DNA of 51,796 bases from the NCBI GenBank assembly GCA_021838635.1, contig JAKCDC010000018.1, positions 1-51,796 on the forward strand, given 5' to 3'. This document shows, piece after piece, positions 1-8,158 of this stretch. The stretch comes from Pseudomonadota bacterium (GTDB lineage Bacteria > Pseudomonadota > Gammaproteobacteria > Steroidobacterales > Steroidobacteraceae). The notes beneath the pieces are model-generated. The model had not been told where the DNA came from. It saw nothing but the letters and a program-made list of their open reading frames with translations, and made no database searches. The position numbers and the translations under genes were made by a program. Every line of letters starts with the position of its first letter. The first letter of the stretch is position 1.

Positions 1-263
1 TCCGATCTGGTCCGCAGCAGCGCGACGGCATTTACCAGCGAGAAGATTGCCGCCGAGCGGTGCATGCAGGATTTCCCCAGAGGGAACACAAAGCGGCGTG
101 CCATGACAAAGGCGGTTACCATTCCGGTGAGATACGCCAAAATAATTGAGGCGGAATGATCCACGCACGTGCCGTAAACGATTCGGCTGGCGACATTGAC
201 AGCCGCCGCGACGCCGCCGACCAGCAGAAGGCGCCCGAACTGCGGTGACAGGGACAGCCTCAC
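1..263 (-). CDS. GtrA-like membrane protein, partial (runs off window start)
   Basis: The reverse strand translates without a stop from a GTG at 263-261 to base 1. The text contains FGRLLLVGGVAAAVNVASR, then ILAYLTGMVTAFVMARRFVF. This is the pattern of GtrA family proteins, small four-helix membrane proteins implicated in flipping polyprenyl-linked sugars. The GTG overlaps the TGA of the upstream oxidoreductase by 4 bp (GTGA), so the two are probably translationally coupled. About 87 residues are visible; the family usually has 120-150, so the C-terminus lies outside the window. Two hydrophobic helices are visible. The family call is fairly secure; the substrate is unknown. Confidence 0.72.
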   Translation of the reverse strand, partial: MRLSLSPQFGRLLLVGGVAAAVNVASRIVYGTCVDHSASIILAYLTGMVTAFVMARRFVFPLGKSCMHRSAAIFSLVNAVALLRTRS

Positions 264-1558
264 TCGACCGCCATTCGCGCAATTCGGCGTGCCAAACCAA
301 CGCTCTCTGATAAGGCGCGGTCCTCGGGGTAGTAAAAGGATGTGTCGGCGACGTACAGACCGCGAATGGGCAATTTCACCGGTGGCATGCGGTCGGAAAA
401 GCCGGGCGGGCACACCGGCTGCGCAAAGCGGTACCGACTCACGTGGATATCGAGGATGTCCTCCTCGCGCAGCGCAGGATTGATTCGCCTCACGTAGCGC
501 CGCACTTTTTCCGCGAACGCGCTGTCGGGGTCTCCGAACTTTGGATTTTCTCCCGGCATGTAGAACGGAACGTAGATGATGTGCCGATCCAATGGGCGCA
601 GGTTGGAGTATTCGACCAAGCCCGGTACGTCCATGTCTGGGTCATTGATATTCAGCCAGAAATTCTCGCTCACTGGGTGCGCCAGTTGGGCGATGACGCA
701 TACCACTGCAATGCTCTTGACGGAGCGGTAGATGTCCAGCAGCTCAGCGGGCAAATCCGGAATGATCCGCGGCACATATGGCATTGGCACAGTGCTGATG
801 ACCCGAGTGCAGGGGAAGAATCCGTCGGCTGTTTCGACACCGGACACCGCGCCGCTGTTCAGCTTGACTTGGTGCACGGGGCAGGAGAGGCGGATTTCCC
901 CGCGGCGTCGCTCTATCTCCGCACGCATTGCGCGCAACACCGCTTCGGAGCCTCCGTCGATGAAGCCGAGCTTCTCCTTGAAGAGGCTCGATCGGGACCG
1001 CCCGATTCGGCGGATCCGGCTCCAAATCCATGCCGCTGAGAGATCCTGAGAATATTCGTAGAACTTCAGCTCGAACAGGTTGCGCCACAGTACGTCGTAG
1101 GCGCGCTCGCCAACCCACCGGCGGATCCATCCGGTGGCCTCGAGGCGATCGAGTGGTTGCCAGTTGTCGCGCTTCGTGGCAAGAAACGCATGTAAGCCGT
1201 AGCGCGCCTTGTCGAGGAGATTCAGTCCGCGGAACGCGAGGAGCGCACGCGGATTACCCCAGGGCTGGATACGGCCCATAAAGTAATAACCCATCTTGGT
1301 TGCGACCCAGTGCAGCTTGTCATTAAGTCCCAACTCGCCGAGTAGCGTAAAGAGATCGAGGTCCGACGTGCAATGAAAATGGTAATAGCGTTCGATGCGT
1401 AAACCGCCGAAGTCAAACGCTGCGGCCATTCCGCCGATTCGGTCGTCTGCCTCGAACACCACGGGCGTGTAACCGTCGAGCGCGAGCTGATACGCGGCAC
1501 CAAGACCCATCGGGCCGGCGCCAATTACCGCTACAGTCTGTTCACTCTGAGTGTTCAA
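260..1558 (-). CDS. NAD(P)/FAD-dependent oxidoreductase (amine-oxidase/UDP-galactopyranose-mutase-like)
   Basis: This is a 432-residue flavoprotein. Residues 9-40 form a Rossmann dinucleotide-binding site with GAGPMG at 13-18, and an acidic residue ends the second strand (VVFEADDRIGGMA). The C-terminus GLYVADTSFYYPED resembles the second FAD contact of amine-oxidase or protoporphyrinogen-oxidase-like proteins. The start is TTG at 1558, overlapping the upstream epimerase stop by 4 bp (TTGA); no ATG lies before the FAD motif. Such flavoproteins are common beside GtrA proteins and epimerases in surface glycan clusters, where they may oxidise or isomerise a sugar or lipid carrier. The exact reaction cannot be read from the sequence. 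Confidence 0.8.
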   Translation of the reverse strand: MNTQSEQTVAVIGAGPMGLGAAYQLALDGYTPVVFEADDRIGGMAAAFDFGGLRIERYYHFHCTSDLDLFTLLGELGLNDKLHWVATKMGYYFMGRIQPWGNPRALLAFRGLNLLDKARYGLHAFLATKRDNWQPLDRLEATGWIRRWVGERAYDVLWRNLFELKFYEYSQDLSAAWIWSRIRRIGRSRSSLFKEKLGFIDGGSEAVLRAMRAEIERRRGEIRLSCPVHQVKLNSGAVSGVETADGFFPCTRVISTVPMPYVPRIIPDLPAELLDIYRSVKSIAVVCVIAQLAHPVSENFWLNINDPDMDVPGLVEYSNLRPLDRHIIYVPFYMPGENPKFGDPDSAFAEKVRRYVRRINPALREEDILDIHVSRYRFAQPVCPPGFSDRMPPVKLPIRGLYVADTSFYYPEDRALSESVGLARRIARMAVE

Positions 1559-2496
1559 AATTCAAGCACGATGTCGCTGTAGCGCGGATCGTGGAAAGTC
1601 CGCTCGATTGCGACTGTGAACGGTGTCGCGTTTACGCCAAATATCCTCTCCCAATCAATGACGTCGAACATGTCTCCGGCCGTCAGTGCTGCCAGCTGCT
1701 CGGTCGTAAACGGCGGATCCCTGTCGAATACCGCCCAGAGTCTCAATAGCCAGTCGAACAGGCGGTACGGGATTCGGACAACTGCGCAGTGTGCATTGAT
1801 GGTCTTCTTGATTTCCCGGATCATGTCGATGTAGTCAATCCGTTCCCGTCCTGTGATGTCGAAGGTCTGCGCAACTGGGCGCGACTTCAAGCAACTCGCA
1901 ATGATTTCGCAGAAGTCACCCACGTACAGCGGTTGACGAGAGTAACGTCCATCACCTGGTATCGGGAATACTGGTACGCGCTGCATGAAGCGAGACAGCC
2001 ATCCGAGGTGTTTGCGATCAAACCAGCCGAACATGAGCGTGGGGCGGAGCACGACGTGTGGGATGCCGCTCTGCGCGACCAGGCGCTCTTGGTCCCGTTT
2101 CGTGGTGGTGTACGGGTCGTTCGCGACGGATTTGACTACCGAGGAGCTTACATGGATCAGGTAAGGAATGCCGTGCGCCTTGATTGCGCCCAGGACGTTC
2201 TGCGAAGACACGACGGTGTTTCGAACGAATGGCGTGAGAGTCGTTGCGCTAATCTGAGCTTGCAACATGACGACTGCGTCGGCGCCGTCGAGCTGCTGCT
2301 CCCACGGGCCACGTTCCGCCAGATCTGCGCATATGGTTGATACCTGCGGATGGAGCCGCTGCAGTATCGCGAGATTCATTGCGGACTTGTCAATCACGAC
2401 CACATCGTGGCAGGCCTCGGCCTCGAGGCGCGCGACGAGGTTCTGTCCCACGAGTCCGGCGCCGCCCGTGATGACAATTTTGCCAAACTCACTCAC
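1555..2496 (-). CDS. NAD-dependent epimerase/dehydratase (extended SDR)
   Basis: The 313-residue protein opens with the extended short-chain dehydrogenase motif TGGAGLVG (residues 10-17) for NAD(P) binding. It carries a catalytic Ser stretch (HVSSSVVKS, near 115-123) and the Tyr-x3-Lys pair Y129/K133 (YTTTK). LRPTLMFGWFDRKHLGWL fits the substrate side of sugar-nucleotide epimerases. ATG start at 2496, sharing ATGA with the stop of the upstream membrane protein; its own stop overlaps the oxidoreductase start. It probably modifies a nucleotide sugar or a lipid-linked sugar for the product of this cluster. Substrate unknown. Confidence 0.85.
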   Translation of the reverse strand: MSEFGKIVITGGAGLVGQNLVARLEAEACHDVVVIDKSAMNLAILQRLHPQVSTICADLAERGPWEQQLDGADAVVMLQAQISATTLTPFVRNTVVSSQNVLGAIKAHGIPYLIHVSSSVVKSVANDPYTTTKRDQERLVAQSGIPHVVLRPTLMFGWFDRKHLGWLSRFMQRVPVFPIPGDGRYSRQPLYVGDFCEIIASCLKSRPVAQTFDITGRERIDYIDMIREIKKTINAHCAVVRIPYRLFDWLLRLWAVFDRDPPFTTEQLAALTAGDMFDVIDWERIFGVNATPFTVAIERTFHDPRYSDIVLEF

Positions 2497-4844
2497 GGAC
2501 TCAGAGACTCTGCATTTGCGGCGTGACGGAACCCAAGGAGCTCAACGACACTATTTCCCCGATCGTACCGGGTGCCGTGTGTCGGTGCTCGTGTATTCGC
2601 GCCTCGGGTCATGATCTCCCGAGCGGCAGTTCGCGCAGCGTTAACTGCGCCAAGGGTCGGCTTGGCCGGAACCAGAACCGGAAGTTCTCCGGTCACACGC
2701 GGAAAAATTGTGAGCTTCCCTGGCATGAGTTCAGCGCTACGGGAGCGGGTTTGAAGACCACCAGCGGTGACGTGCGCGAATGAATTGGAGTTTGGGGTGA
2801 GGGAGCGTGCCGTATTCACATCGCGCGGCGGAGCGTCACGGAGAAATTCGATCCGCAAGCAGGTTGAATACTCAACGCCGCCCCGGTTCGTCGTCAACTT
2901 TATGGCAGCGATTCTGCGCAATGCGGAAGTGGTGCCAGCAAATAGTTGCGCCGCGTCGGTTTGTGTCCCAATGAAGTACTTGATGAACAGCCCATCAGGC
3001 GCGATAGGGTAGATAAATCTGTAAGGTCCCTTCACTGATCCGTCGGTGAGCCGGAACAGCACGTGAACAGAGTCGGGTTTGTAGAATATGTCGGCCAAGC
3101 GACCGATCGCAGTGGTGCGCACATCCACTTTCGCGTATATCGCCCGCGACGGAACCGTAATCCAGCGTCCGAATGCAACTTCGCGCGGCTTGCTCAGCGC
3201 GTTCAGGTGGGGCCGTGTGCATGCCGTCTCGCCCAGAATCAGATACGCGGCACCGGGATAGAGGCTCCTGTAGCAGGTCAGCAGTGCCCGAAATGTCGCA
3301 GGCTCGTCAAAGGCGGGGTACCTTCCGTCGATGCTCAAGTACGTATAAATGACGCGCGACGCACTATTCGTCATCCAGATCTGCCGCGCATTCAGGCGAT
3401 CCAGATAGGGTGTATATGCGGAATAGGATTGGAAGACTGGGCTCGCGACCAAATGCAGATGGTAGCCCTGGGCCATCATCAGCCACCACGGAATTACGTT
3501 GACTGGCGCATTTCCGATCGCTTGCAACGCTCCACGGGGGAGTCTGAATTGCGCCTGGATCGCTGTCGTCTGCTGCCGCTGTGCAAGTGATTGCTTCGAG
3601 TGTGACGCAATCATGCCGAAGAATTGTTCGTAGCGTTCTATCGGGTTGAGCGACAGCAACGGGTAGCCATGCAGCGTCGGTAGAAACGCAGCTAAGTAGG
3701 CGCCGTATATTAAAACGGTAGCAGACCCAAGCCGTTCAATGGACAGGAGGGTTATACCGGTGGCCGCAGTTAGTAGGGCGGTGCCATAGAAAATCATGGG
3801 ATGCCCGACATAGCCGAGGTCATGCCGCGTGAAGCCTTCCTTCCAGGCCCAGAATCCCATGACACCGAGGAGCAAACTCTGTGCCGCGAGCCGCTTTCGA
3901 CCAGTGACGAGGAGCATGACGAGTGCGGCCGCGAACAGCGTCAAAGTGACGAGTGCGACAAAGGTCTGATCGTGGTCGCCTCGGATCGCCATGGCGGGGG
4001 TATATCCGTGGGCAATGGCCCATGTTCCGCGTAGATAGACGGGCAGATGGCGGAGAGACTGGGAGGATATCAACCACAGTGCACAAAAAGTCGCAACAAA
4101 ACTCAGTGTCGGAAGGAGGGAAATGTGCAGACTTTTCTTTCCGTGGCCCGAGTACCACCATAGGGCCGGGTAAATAAACAGCGCGAACAGAGAGGTGATG
4201 AGCGCTGTTGACTTGATCAGGGCTGCGAAGGCGAGGAGCGTTCCGGATAGCACTAAGGCGACGACGGCGGTTCTGCGCCGCTCCTGCGCGATGGCAAGCA
4301 CTAGCAACAGCATGCCGATGAAAGCGGCCTGGGTGGCTAGATCGACAAATGAGGCGCCTAGGACCCATGCCAGGGCTGCGGTGATTGTCACACGGGGTAT
4401 CGGTTTGCCGCTGCCGGTCAGTCGGCTCAGGATGTACCCGAATGTCAGACCAAATCCGGTCCAGGCGACAAGGTGCGCCGTTGCGCTCACGAACCACAAC
4501 AGGTGGTCGGAATAAAAGCACGGATTGGCGAGGAATCCGAGCGGGCCGTACGTGAATAGCACGGCTTTTCCCCACTGCAGATGGTGCTGGAACGCGTAGC
4601 CCATGATCCACTCCCAGGAGGCGTCCAGCGGATCGCCGGTGGGAGCGAAGGATTCCAGCAGGGGAGGCAGGGTGACTGCGAGCAAGAGGGCAAAGACGCC
4701 GAAGTGGATGGTGGCGCTCTTAGAAGCTGTGGTTTGCTCGATACGGTCGTTCGATCGAGCAGAATCTTTCAGGCCTGTCTCTGCCTTGGCTGACATCGGT
4801 GGTGTTGCGCGCATGTGGATGCAGCGGTTGCTGTCTTGCACCAT
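2493..4844 (-). CDS. Large polytopic membrane protein of a glycan cluster, function unknown
   Basis: The 783-residue protein has a short polar N-terminus, about ten hydrophobic segments between roughly residues 47 and 400, and a soluble C-terminal part of about 370 residues. After the first helix comes DPLDASWEWIMGYAFQHHLQ, then GKAVLFTYGPLGFL. An Asp-x-Ser-Trp plus FTYGPLGF pattern of this kind recurs, as I recall, in uncharacterised membrane proteins near sugar-modifying genes. The layout resembles GT-C-type glycosyltransferases, with a membrane body and an outer soluble domain, but I see no firm catalytic motif. The ATG at 4844 lacks a clear ribosome site; Met11 or Met17 are alternatives. 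First gene of the four-gene overlapping series. Confidence 0.7.
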   Translation of the reverse strand: MVQDSNRCIHMRATPPMSAKAETGLKDSARSNDRIEQTTASKSATIHFGVFALLLAVTLPPLLESFAPTGDPLDASWEWIMGYAFQHHLQWGKAVLFTYGPLGFLANPCFYSDHLLWFVSATAHLVAWTGFGLTFGYILSRLTGSGKPIPRVTITAALAWVLGASFVDLATQAAFIGMLLLVLAIAQERRRTAVVALVLSGTLLAFAALIKSTALITSLFALFIYPALWWYSGHGKKSLHISLLPTLSFVATFCALWLISSQSLRHLPVYLRGTWAIAHGYTPAMAIRGDHDQTFVALVTLTLFAAALVMLLVTGRKRLAAQSLLLGVMGFWAWKEGFTRHDLGYVGHPMIFYGTALLTAATGITLLSIERLGSATVLIYGAYLAAFLPTLHGYPLLSLNPIERYEQFFGMIASHSKQSLAQRQQTTAIQAQFRLPRGALQAIGNAPVNVIPWWLMMAQGYHLHLVASPVFQSYSAYTPYLDRLNARQIWMTNSASRVIYTYLSIDGRYPAFDEPATFRALLTCYRSLYPGAAYLILGETACTRPHLNALSKPREVAFGRWITVPSRAIYAKVDVRTTAIGRLADIFYKPDSVHVLFRLTDGSVKGPYRFIYPIAPDGLFIKYFIGTQTDAAQLFAGTTSALRRIAAIKLTTNRGGVEYSTCLRIEFLRDAPPRDVNTARSLTPNSNSFAHVTAGGLQTRSRSAELMPGKLTIFPRVTGELPVLVPAKPTLGAVNAARTAAREIMTRGANTRAPTHGTRYDRGNSVVELLGFRHAANAESLSP

Positions 4845-4879
4845 AGCCTAGGTGCTCCGATGCTGCTGTGGATTGGTTC

Positions 4880-4885
4880 ATAATA
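4880..4885 (-). promoter_or_regulatory. Possible -10 box of the glycan cluster
   Basis: Read on the reverse strand, TATTAT lies about 35 bp upstream of the membrane-protein ATG and could be a -10 element for the 4844-to-1 transcription unit. The sequence at the -35 distance is GC-rich and does not resemble TTGACA, so support is weak. Confidence 0.25.
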
Positions 4886-5282
4886 GTGTGCGCCGACCGG
4901 CGCCGCGCGACTTGGGCATCGGGTACGGGTCGGGGCCGGAGGTGAGTACTTGAGACACGGCGGGTTCGGGAGCGTCCCGTAGATGGGGGCCGCCGCGGGC
5001 CGCATGCTCGAGCGGCGCAGCGCTCTGTGATGTGCGCGGCGTTCGAGAGAGATTTGTCGCTGAGCCATACGTTTACGGCAATGTGCGGGACGGGGCTGCC
5101 GCGGTGACGGCAAGACAGCTATCGGGTCAACCGCTCTATGGCGCTGCAGCGGAGCGGTTGCAGGAAGCGCGGACCATAGAGCCCAGTCACGACCCGGCGC
5201 ACATGCATTCTGGCGAGGCCTTGTCCCGTCGGGGGCGCTATCTTTACTTTGGTCGAGCGACTGGTGCTTTTTACACCACCGG
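4886..5282. other. Non-coding spacer between the ATPase and the glycan cluster
   Basis: No open frame here has plausible composition, start or family resemblance. The stretch follows the stop of the minus-strand ATPase and precedes the glycan cluster on the same strand, so it must hold that cluster's promoter. The only structured part is the pair of inverted repeats at 5129-5182. Confidence 0.5.
5129..5182. repeat. Two overlapping, mutually exclusive inverted repeats
   Basis: AACCGCTC (5129-5136) pairs with GAGCGGTT (5152-5159). GCTCTATGG (5133-5141) pairs with CCATAGAGC (5174-5182). The arms share bases 5133-5136, so only one hairpin can form at a time. The site lies about 100-150 bp beyond the ATPase stop on the minus strand. 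It could be an attenuator-like switch or chance; there is no U-tract. Confidence 0.4.
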
Positions 5283-6503
5283 TTAATTCCACAAACACGA
5301 CAGAGGCGCTGCGGTCAGCCGATCGCCGAACGGTACGACTTCTGTGTTGTCGTACAGGACGGTGCCGAAAGCGAATCGATCCCCGCATGCATCGGCCAGG
5401 GCTCGTAAGCCGGCGAAGTCGCTGCTCTTCACTGTGCCACTCGCCTTTACTTCGATTCCGGCAATCGTGCCGTCGGCGCGTTCCAGAACGATGTCCACCT
5501 CGCGCATGTCTCGGTCTCGGAAATGATGGGGTGTGAGACGCAGGTCCGAGGCGCTCATCAGCTTCAGTACTTCGGAGAATACAAAGCTCTCCAGCAGTGC
5601 TCCGAATGTTCTGCGATCAGTTCGCACTTTGTCTAAAGCGAGCCCGCGCACGGTCGCGAGTAGGCCGGAATCTAGGAAGTGCAGCTTGGGCGTTTTGATG
5701 ATGCGCTTCAGCGAGTTGGTGAACCAGGGTTGCACCGTTGCAATGAGGAACACCTGTTCCAGTAGGCCCACATAACGTTGCCCTGTCTTATGGGTGACGT
5801 TGATGCCGGCGGAGAGTTGCGTATAGTTGACCAACTGCCCCGAGTGCTCTGCCAGCAGCCGCACGAATTTCGGAAGCTCTGTCAACTTCTCAACGTCGGC
5901 AATATCGCGCAGATCGCGCGTCAGGATTGACGTGATATAAGATCTCAACCAGTCCTGCCGGCGGCGCTCATTGTCACGGCTGATCGCCTCGGGAAATCCG
6001 CCCATCAGGACGAGCTCGAGCAGATCAGCGCCGATGATCGATTTTGTTTGATGTTGGAGTTTCCCCTCGAAGAGATGCTCCAGAAAGGTCGGTGTCCGGC
6101 CTTCGAGCTCAGCCCTCGCCAGCGGCAGCATCTGGAGGGTCTCCACCCGCCCCGCCAAGCTGTCGGCGACTCTAGGCAAGGTCAATACGTTCGCCGATCC
6201 TGTCAGCAGGAAACGCCCGGGTCGGTAATCCTCGTCGACCGTCTTCTTGATCGCCAGCAGCAGGTCAGGGGCGCGCTGGATTTCATCGATGATGGCCTGA
6301 TCCAGGCCCCGGATGAACCCGGCGGGATCGGATTGAGCTGCTGCAAGGACGGTCTGATCATCCAGCGTGAAATAGGTTCGGCCCGTGTCGACCATCTGTC
6401 GCACGAGCGTGGTCTTGCCGGCCCGGCGGGGGCCTACGATCAGCACCACCGGGGTATCCGCAAGGGCCTCTTCCACCCGTCGCCGTACAAATCGATTGAA
6501 CAT
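5283..6503 (-). CDS. AAA+-like ATPase with C-terminal DUF4143/nuclease-like domain
   Basis: The 406-residue protein has Walker A GPRRAGKT at 24-31, Walker B AIIDEIQ at about 70-76, and an Arg-rich sensor region (FLLTGSANVL). A winged-helix-like middle follows, then a C-terminal DUF4143 region with DIVLE and GIEVKAS, which resembles a PD-(D/E)xK core. Families of this layout are widespread accessory ATPases of unknown role in bacteria and archaea. ATG start at 6503. It is a solitary gene. The 5' flank carries three near-perfect 22-bp direct repeats (6544-6604) plus a degenerate copy, which suggests autoregulation. It is a paralogue in type of the ATPases at 14215-15549 and 47253-48404, although the three are quite diverged. 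Confidence 0.85.
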   Translation of the reverse strand: MFNRFVRRRVEEALADTPVVLIVGPRRAGKTTLVRQMVDTGRTYFTLDDQTVLAAAQSDPAGFIRGLDQAIIDEIQRAPDLLLAIKKTVDEDYRPGRFLLTGSANVLTLPRVADSLAGRVETLQMLPLARAELEGRTPTFLEHLFEGKLQHQTKSIIGADLLELVLMGGFPEAISRDNERRRQDWLRSYITSILTRDLRDIADVEKLTELPKFVRLLAEHSGQLVNYTQLSAGINVTHKTGQRYVGLLEQVFLIATVQPWFTNSLKRIIKTPKLHFLDSGLLATVRGLALDKVRTDRRTFGALLESFVFSEVLKLMSASDLRLTPHHFRDRDMREVDIVLERADGTIAGIEVKASGTVKSSDFAGLRALADACGDRFAFGTVLYDNTEVVPFGDRLTAAPLSCLWN

Positions 6504-6520
6504 GCCGACTCCAAATCCCG

Positions 6521-6604
6521 GCTAATTGGGATTTTGACGCTCGGCAGATTGGGAGTCAACGGTCCGCAGATTGGGAGTCAAGGGTCCGCAGATTGGGAGT
6601 CGTC
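6521..6604. repeat. Iteron-like 22-bp direct repeats upstream of the ATPase
   Basis: The core GCAGATTGGGAGTC begins at 6544, 6566 and 6588, giving a period of exactly 22 bp. The 22-bp units differ mainly at one base (CAACGG versus CAAGGG). A degenerate fourth copy (GCTAATTGGGATTT) begins at 6521. On the coding strand of the ATPase these read GACTCCCAATC and lie about 18-100 bp before its start codon. Same-face spacing of about two helical turns suggests cooperative protein binding, most simply by the ATPase itself or a regulator. Confidence 0.75.
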
Positions 6605-6745
6605 AATTCGCCCCCGGGGCGGCTCCTGTCACGCTCAAGACTAAGGCCGCAGCCCATCCCGACATCGGTGAAGCTCCGCCGCGCCTCTGGGGCACCGTCG
6701 CCTGCGAAGACATCCGCTGTACAGTGACGCGCCCCCAGGTCCTCT

Positions 6746-8158
6746 TCACTCGATTCCGAGCTTCTTGATCCGGTAGCGCAACGCCCGGAAGCTCATGCCG
6801 AGGAGCTTCGCAGCGGCGGTCTTGTTGTAGCGGGTCTTCTCCAGCGCCCGCAGGATGGCGCTGCGCTCGATGTCTTCCAGGTGATCGCCGAGTGCGCCGG
6901 CCGCGGACGGATGCTCTGCCGGTGCGAGCGTCGGGGCTGGCGCGCGCGCAGGCGAGCGCAGTTTGATGTGCTCGGCGGTGATCATGCCTCCGAGGCACAA
7001 CGTCAGCGCCCGTTCCAGGACGTTCTCGAGTTCCCGCACGTTGCCCGGGAATGGATAGGCGGCCAGTTGCGCAAGGGCGTCGTCCGCGATGCGCGGCGCA
7101 GGGCCGTTGATGCGCTTGCCGAGGCGAGTGAGCACCGTGCAGGCGATGTCCGGAATGTCCTCGGGGCGCTCGCGCAGCGAGGGCACGTGCAGCTCGATGA
7201 CGTTGATGCGGTAGAAGAGATCCTCGCGGAATTGACTCTGCGCGACGAGCTCGGCGAGGCTTTTGTGCGTTGCCGAGAGGATGCGCACGTCGACTTTCTC
7301 TTCCTGCGACTCACCGACCGGACGGACCGTCTTTTCCTGCACGACCCGCAGCAGTTTCACCTGCATGTGCAGCGGCAGGTCGGCCACTTCGTCGAGGAAC
7401 AGCGTGCCGCCCTCGGCGGCCTGCACCAGGCCCTTCTTGTCAGCGACCGCGCCGGTGAAGCTGCCGCGCTTGTGACCGAAGAATTCGCTCTCCATCAGCT
7501 CCGTCGGGATCGCCCCGCAGTTCACGGCAATGAACGGGCGTTCCCGGCGGGCGCCGGATTCATGGATCAGGCGGGCGACCAGTTCCTTGCCGGTGCCCGA
7601 CTCGCCCGAGATGTGCACCGGAGCCTCGCTGCGCGCCACCCGCCCGATCAGTTCGCGCAGCTGGTCCATCGGCACCGAATGGCCAATGAGCCGCGCTCGG
7701 CCCGGATCGACGGTCGGCTCGGCCGCCGCGGTTGTGGCGTTCAAGCGGATGGCATTGTCGATGAGCTTGCGCAGGACGCCCAGATCGAGCGGCTTGGAAA
7801 CGAAATCGAACGCGCCGAGTTTCAGGGCCCGTACGGCCGACTCCACGTTGCCATGGGCCGTGATCACCGCCACCGGCAGCTGGGCGCGGTTCTGCTGGAT
7901 CCAGGCGACCAGGTCGAGGCCATTGCCGTCGGGCAGGCGCATGTCCGTGAGGCACAGGTCGAACGGCTCGCCCTTCAGCAGCCGCTGGGCGGTGCCCACA
8001 TCGGGTGCGGTCCGGGTCCGCAGGTTCATGCGGCGCAGCGTCAGATTGAGCAGTTCCAGCAGGTCCGGCTCATCGTCGACGATCAGCACCGTCGGCCGGG
8101 TGGCCTCGGTACGCGCGGCAGTCTGACTTGCGCTCAAGCGTCCATCTCCCCTATCCAT
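6746..8158 (-). CDS. pilR: Sigma-54-dependent response regulator PilR
   Basis: The 470-residue NtrC-type activator has a receiver domain at about 23-135, with an acidic pair near D28/D29, phospho-acceptor D72 and K122. The AAA+ domain spans about 155-385, with Walker A GESGTGKE at 185-192, the sigma-54 contact loop GSFTGA at 232-237 and Walker B GTLFLDE at 251-257. A Fis-type helix-turn-helix lies near the C-terminus (NKTAAAKLLGMSFRALRYRI). With PilS upstream, this is the pair that controls type IV pilin transcription. The ATG at 8158 lies inside pilS. A TTG at 8137, preceded by AGGGGAG and overlapping the pilS stop as TTGA, is an equally good start. Confidence 0.93.
   Translation of the reverse strand: MDRGDGRLSASQTAARTEATRPTVLIVDDEPDLLELLNLTLRRMNLRTRTAPDVGTAQRLLKGEPFDLCLTDMRLPDGNGLDLVAWIQQNRAQLPVAVITAHGNVESAVRALKLGAFDFVSKPLDLGVLRKLIDNAIRLNATTAAAEPTVDPGRARLIGHSVPMDQLRELIGRVARSEAPVHISGESGTGKELVARLIHESGARRERPFIAVNCGAIPTELMESEFFGHKRGSFTGAVADKKGLVQAAEGGTLFLDEVADLPLHMQVKLLRVVQEKTVRPVGESQEEKVDVRILSATHKSLAELVAQSQFREDLFYRINVIELHVPSLRERPEDIPDIACTVLTRLGKRINGPAPRIADDALAQLAAYPFPGNVRELENVLERALTLCLGGMITAEHIKLRSPARAPAPTLAPAEHPSAAGALGDHLEDIERSAILRALEKTRYNKTAAAKLLGMSFRALRYRIKKLGIE

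Noticed and set aside
443..1039. Open frames on the plus strand opposite the oxidoreductase
   Set aside because: Shadow frames of a clear flavoprotein gene; composition is Arg/His-rich with no family resemblance.
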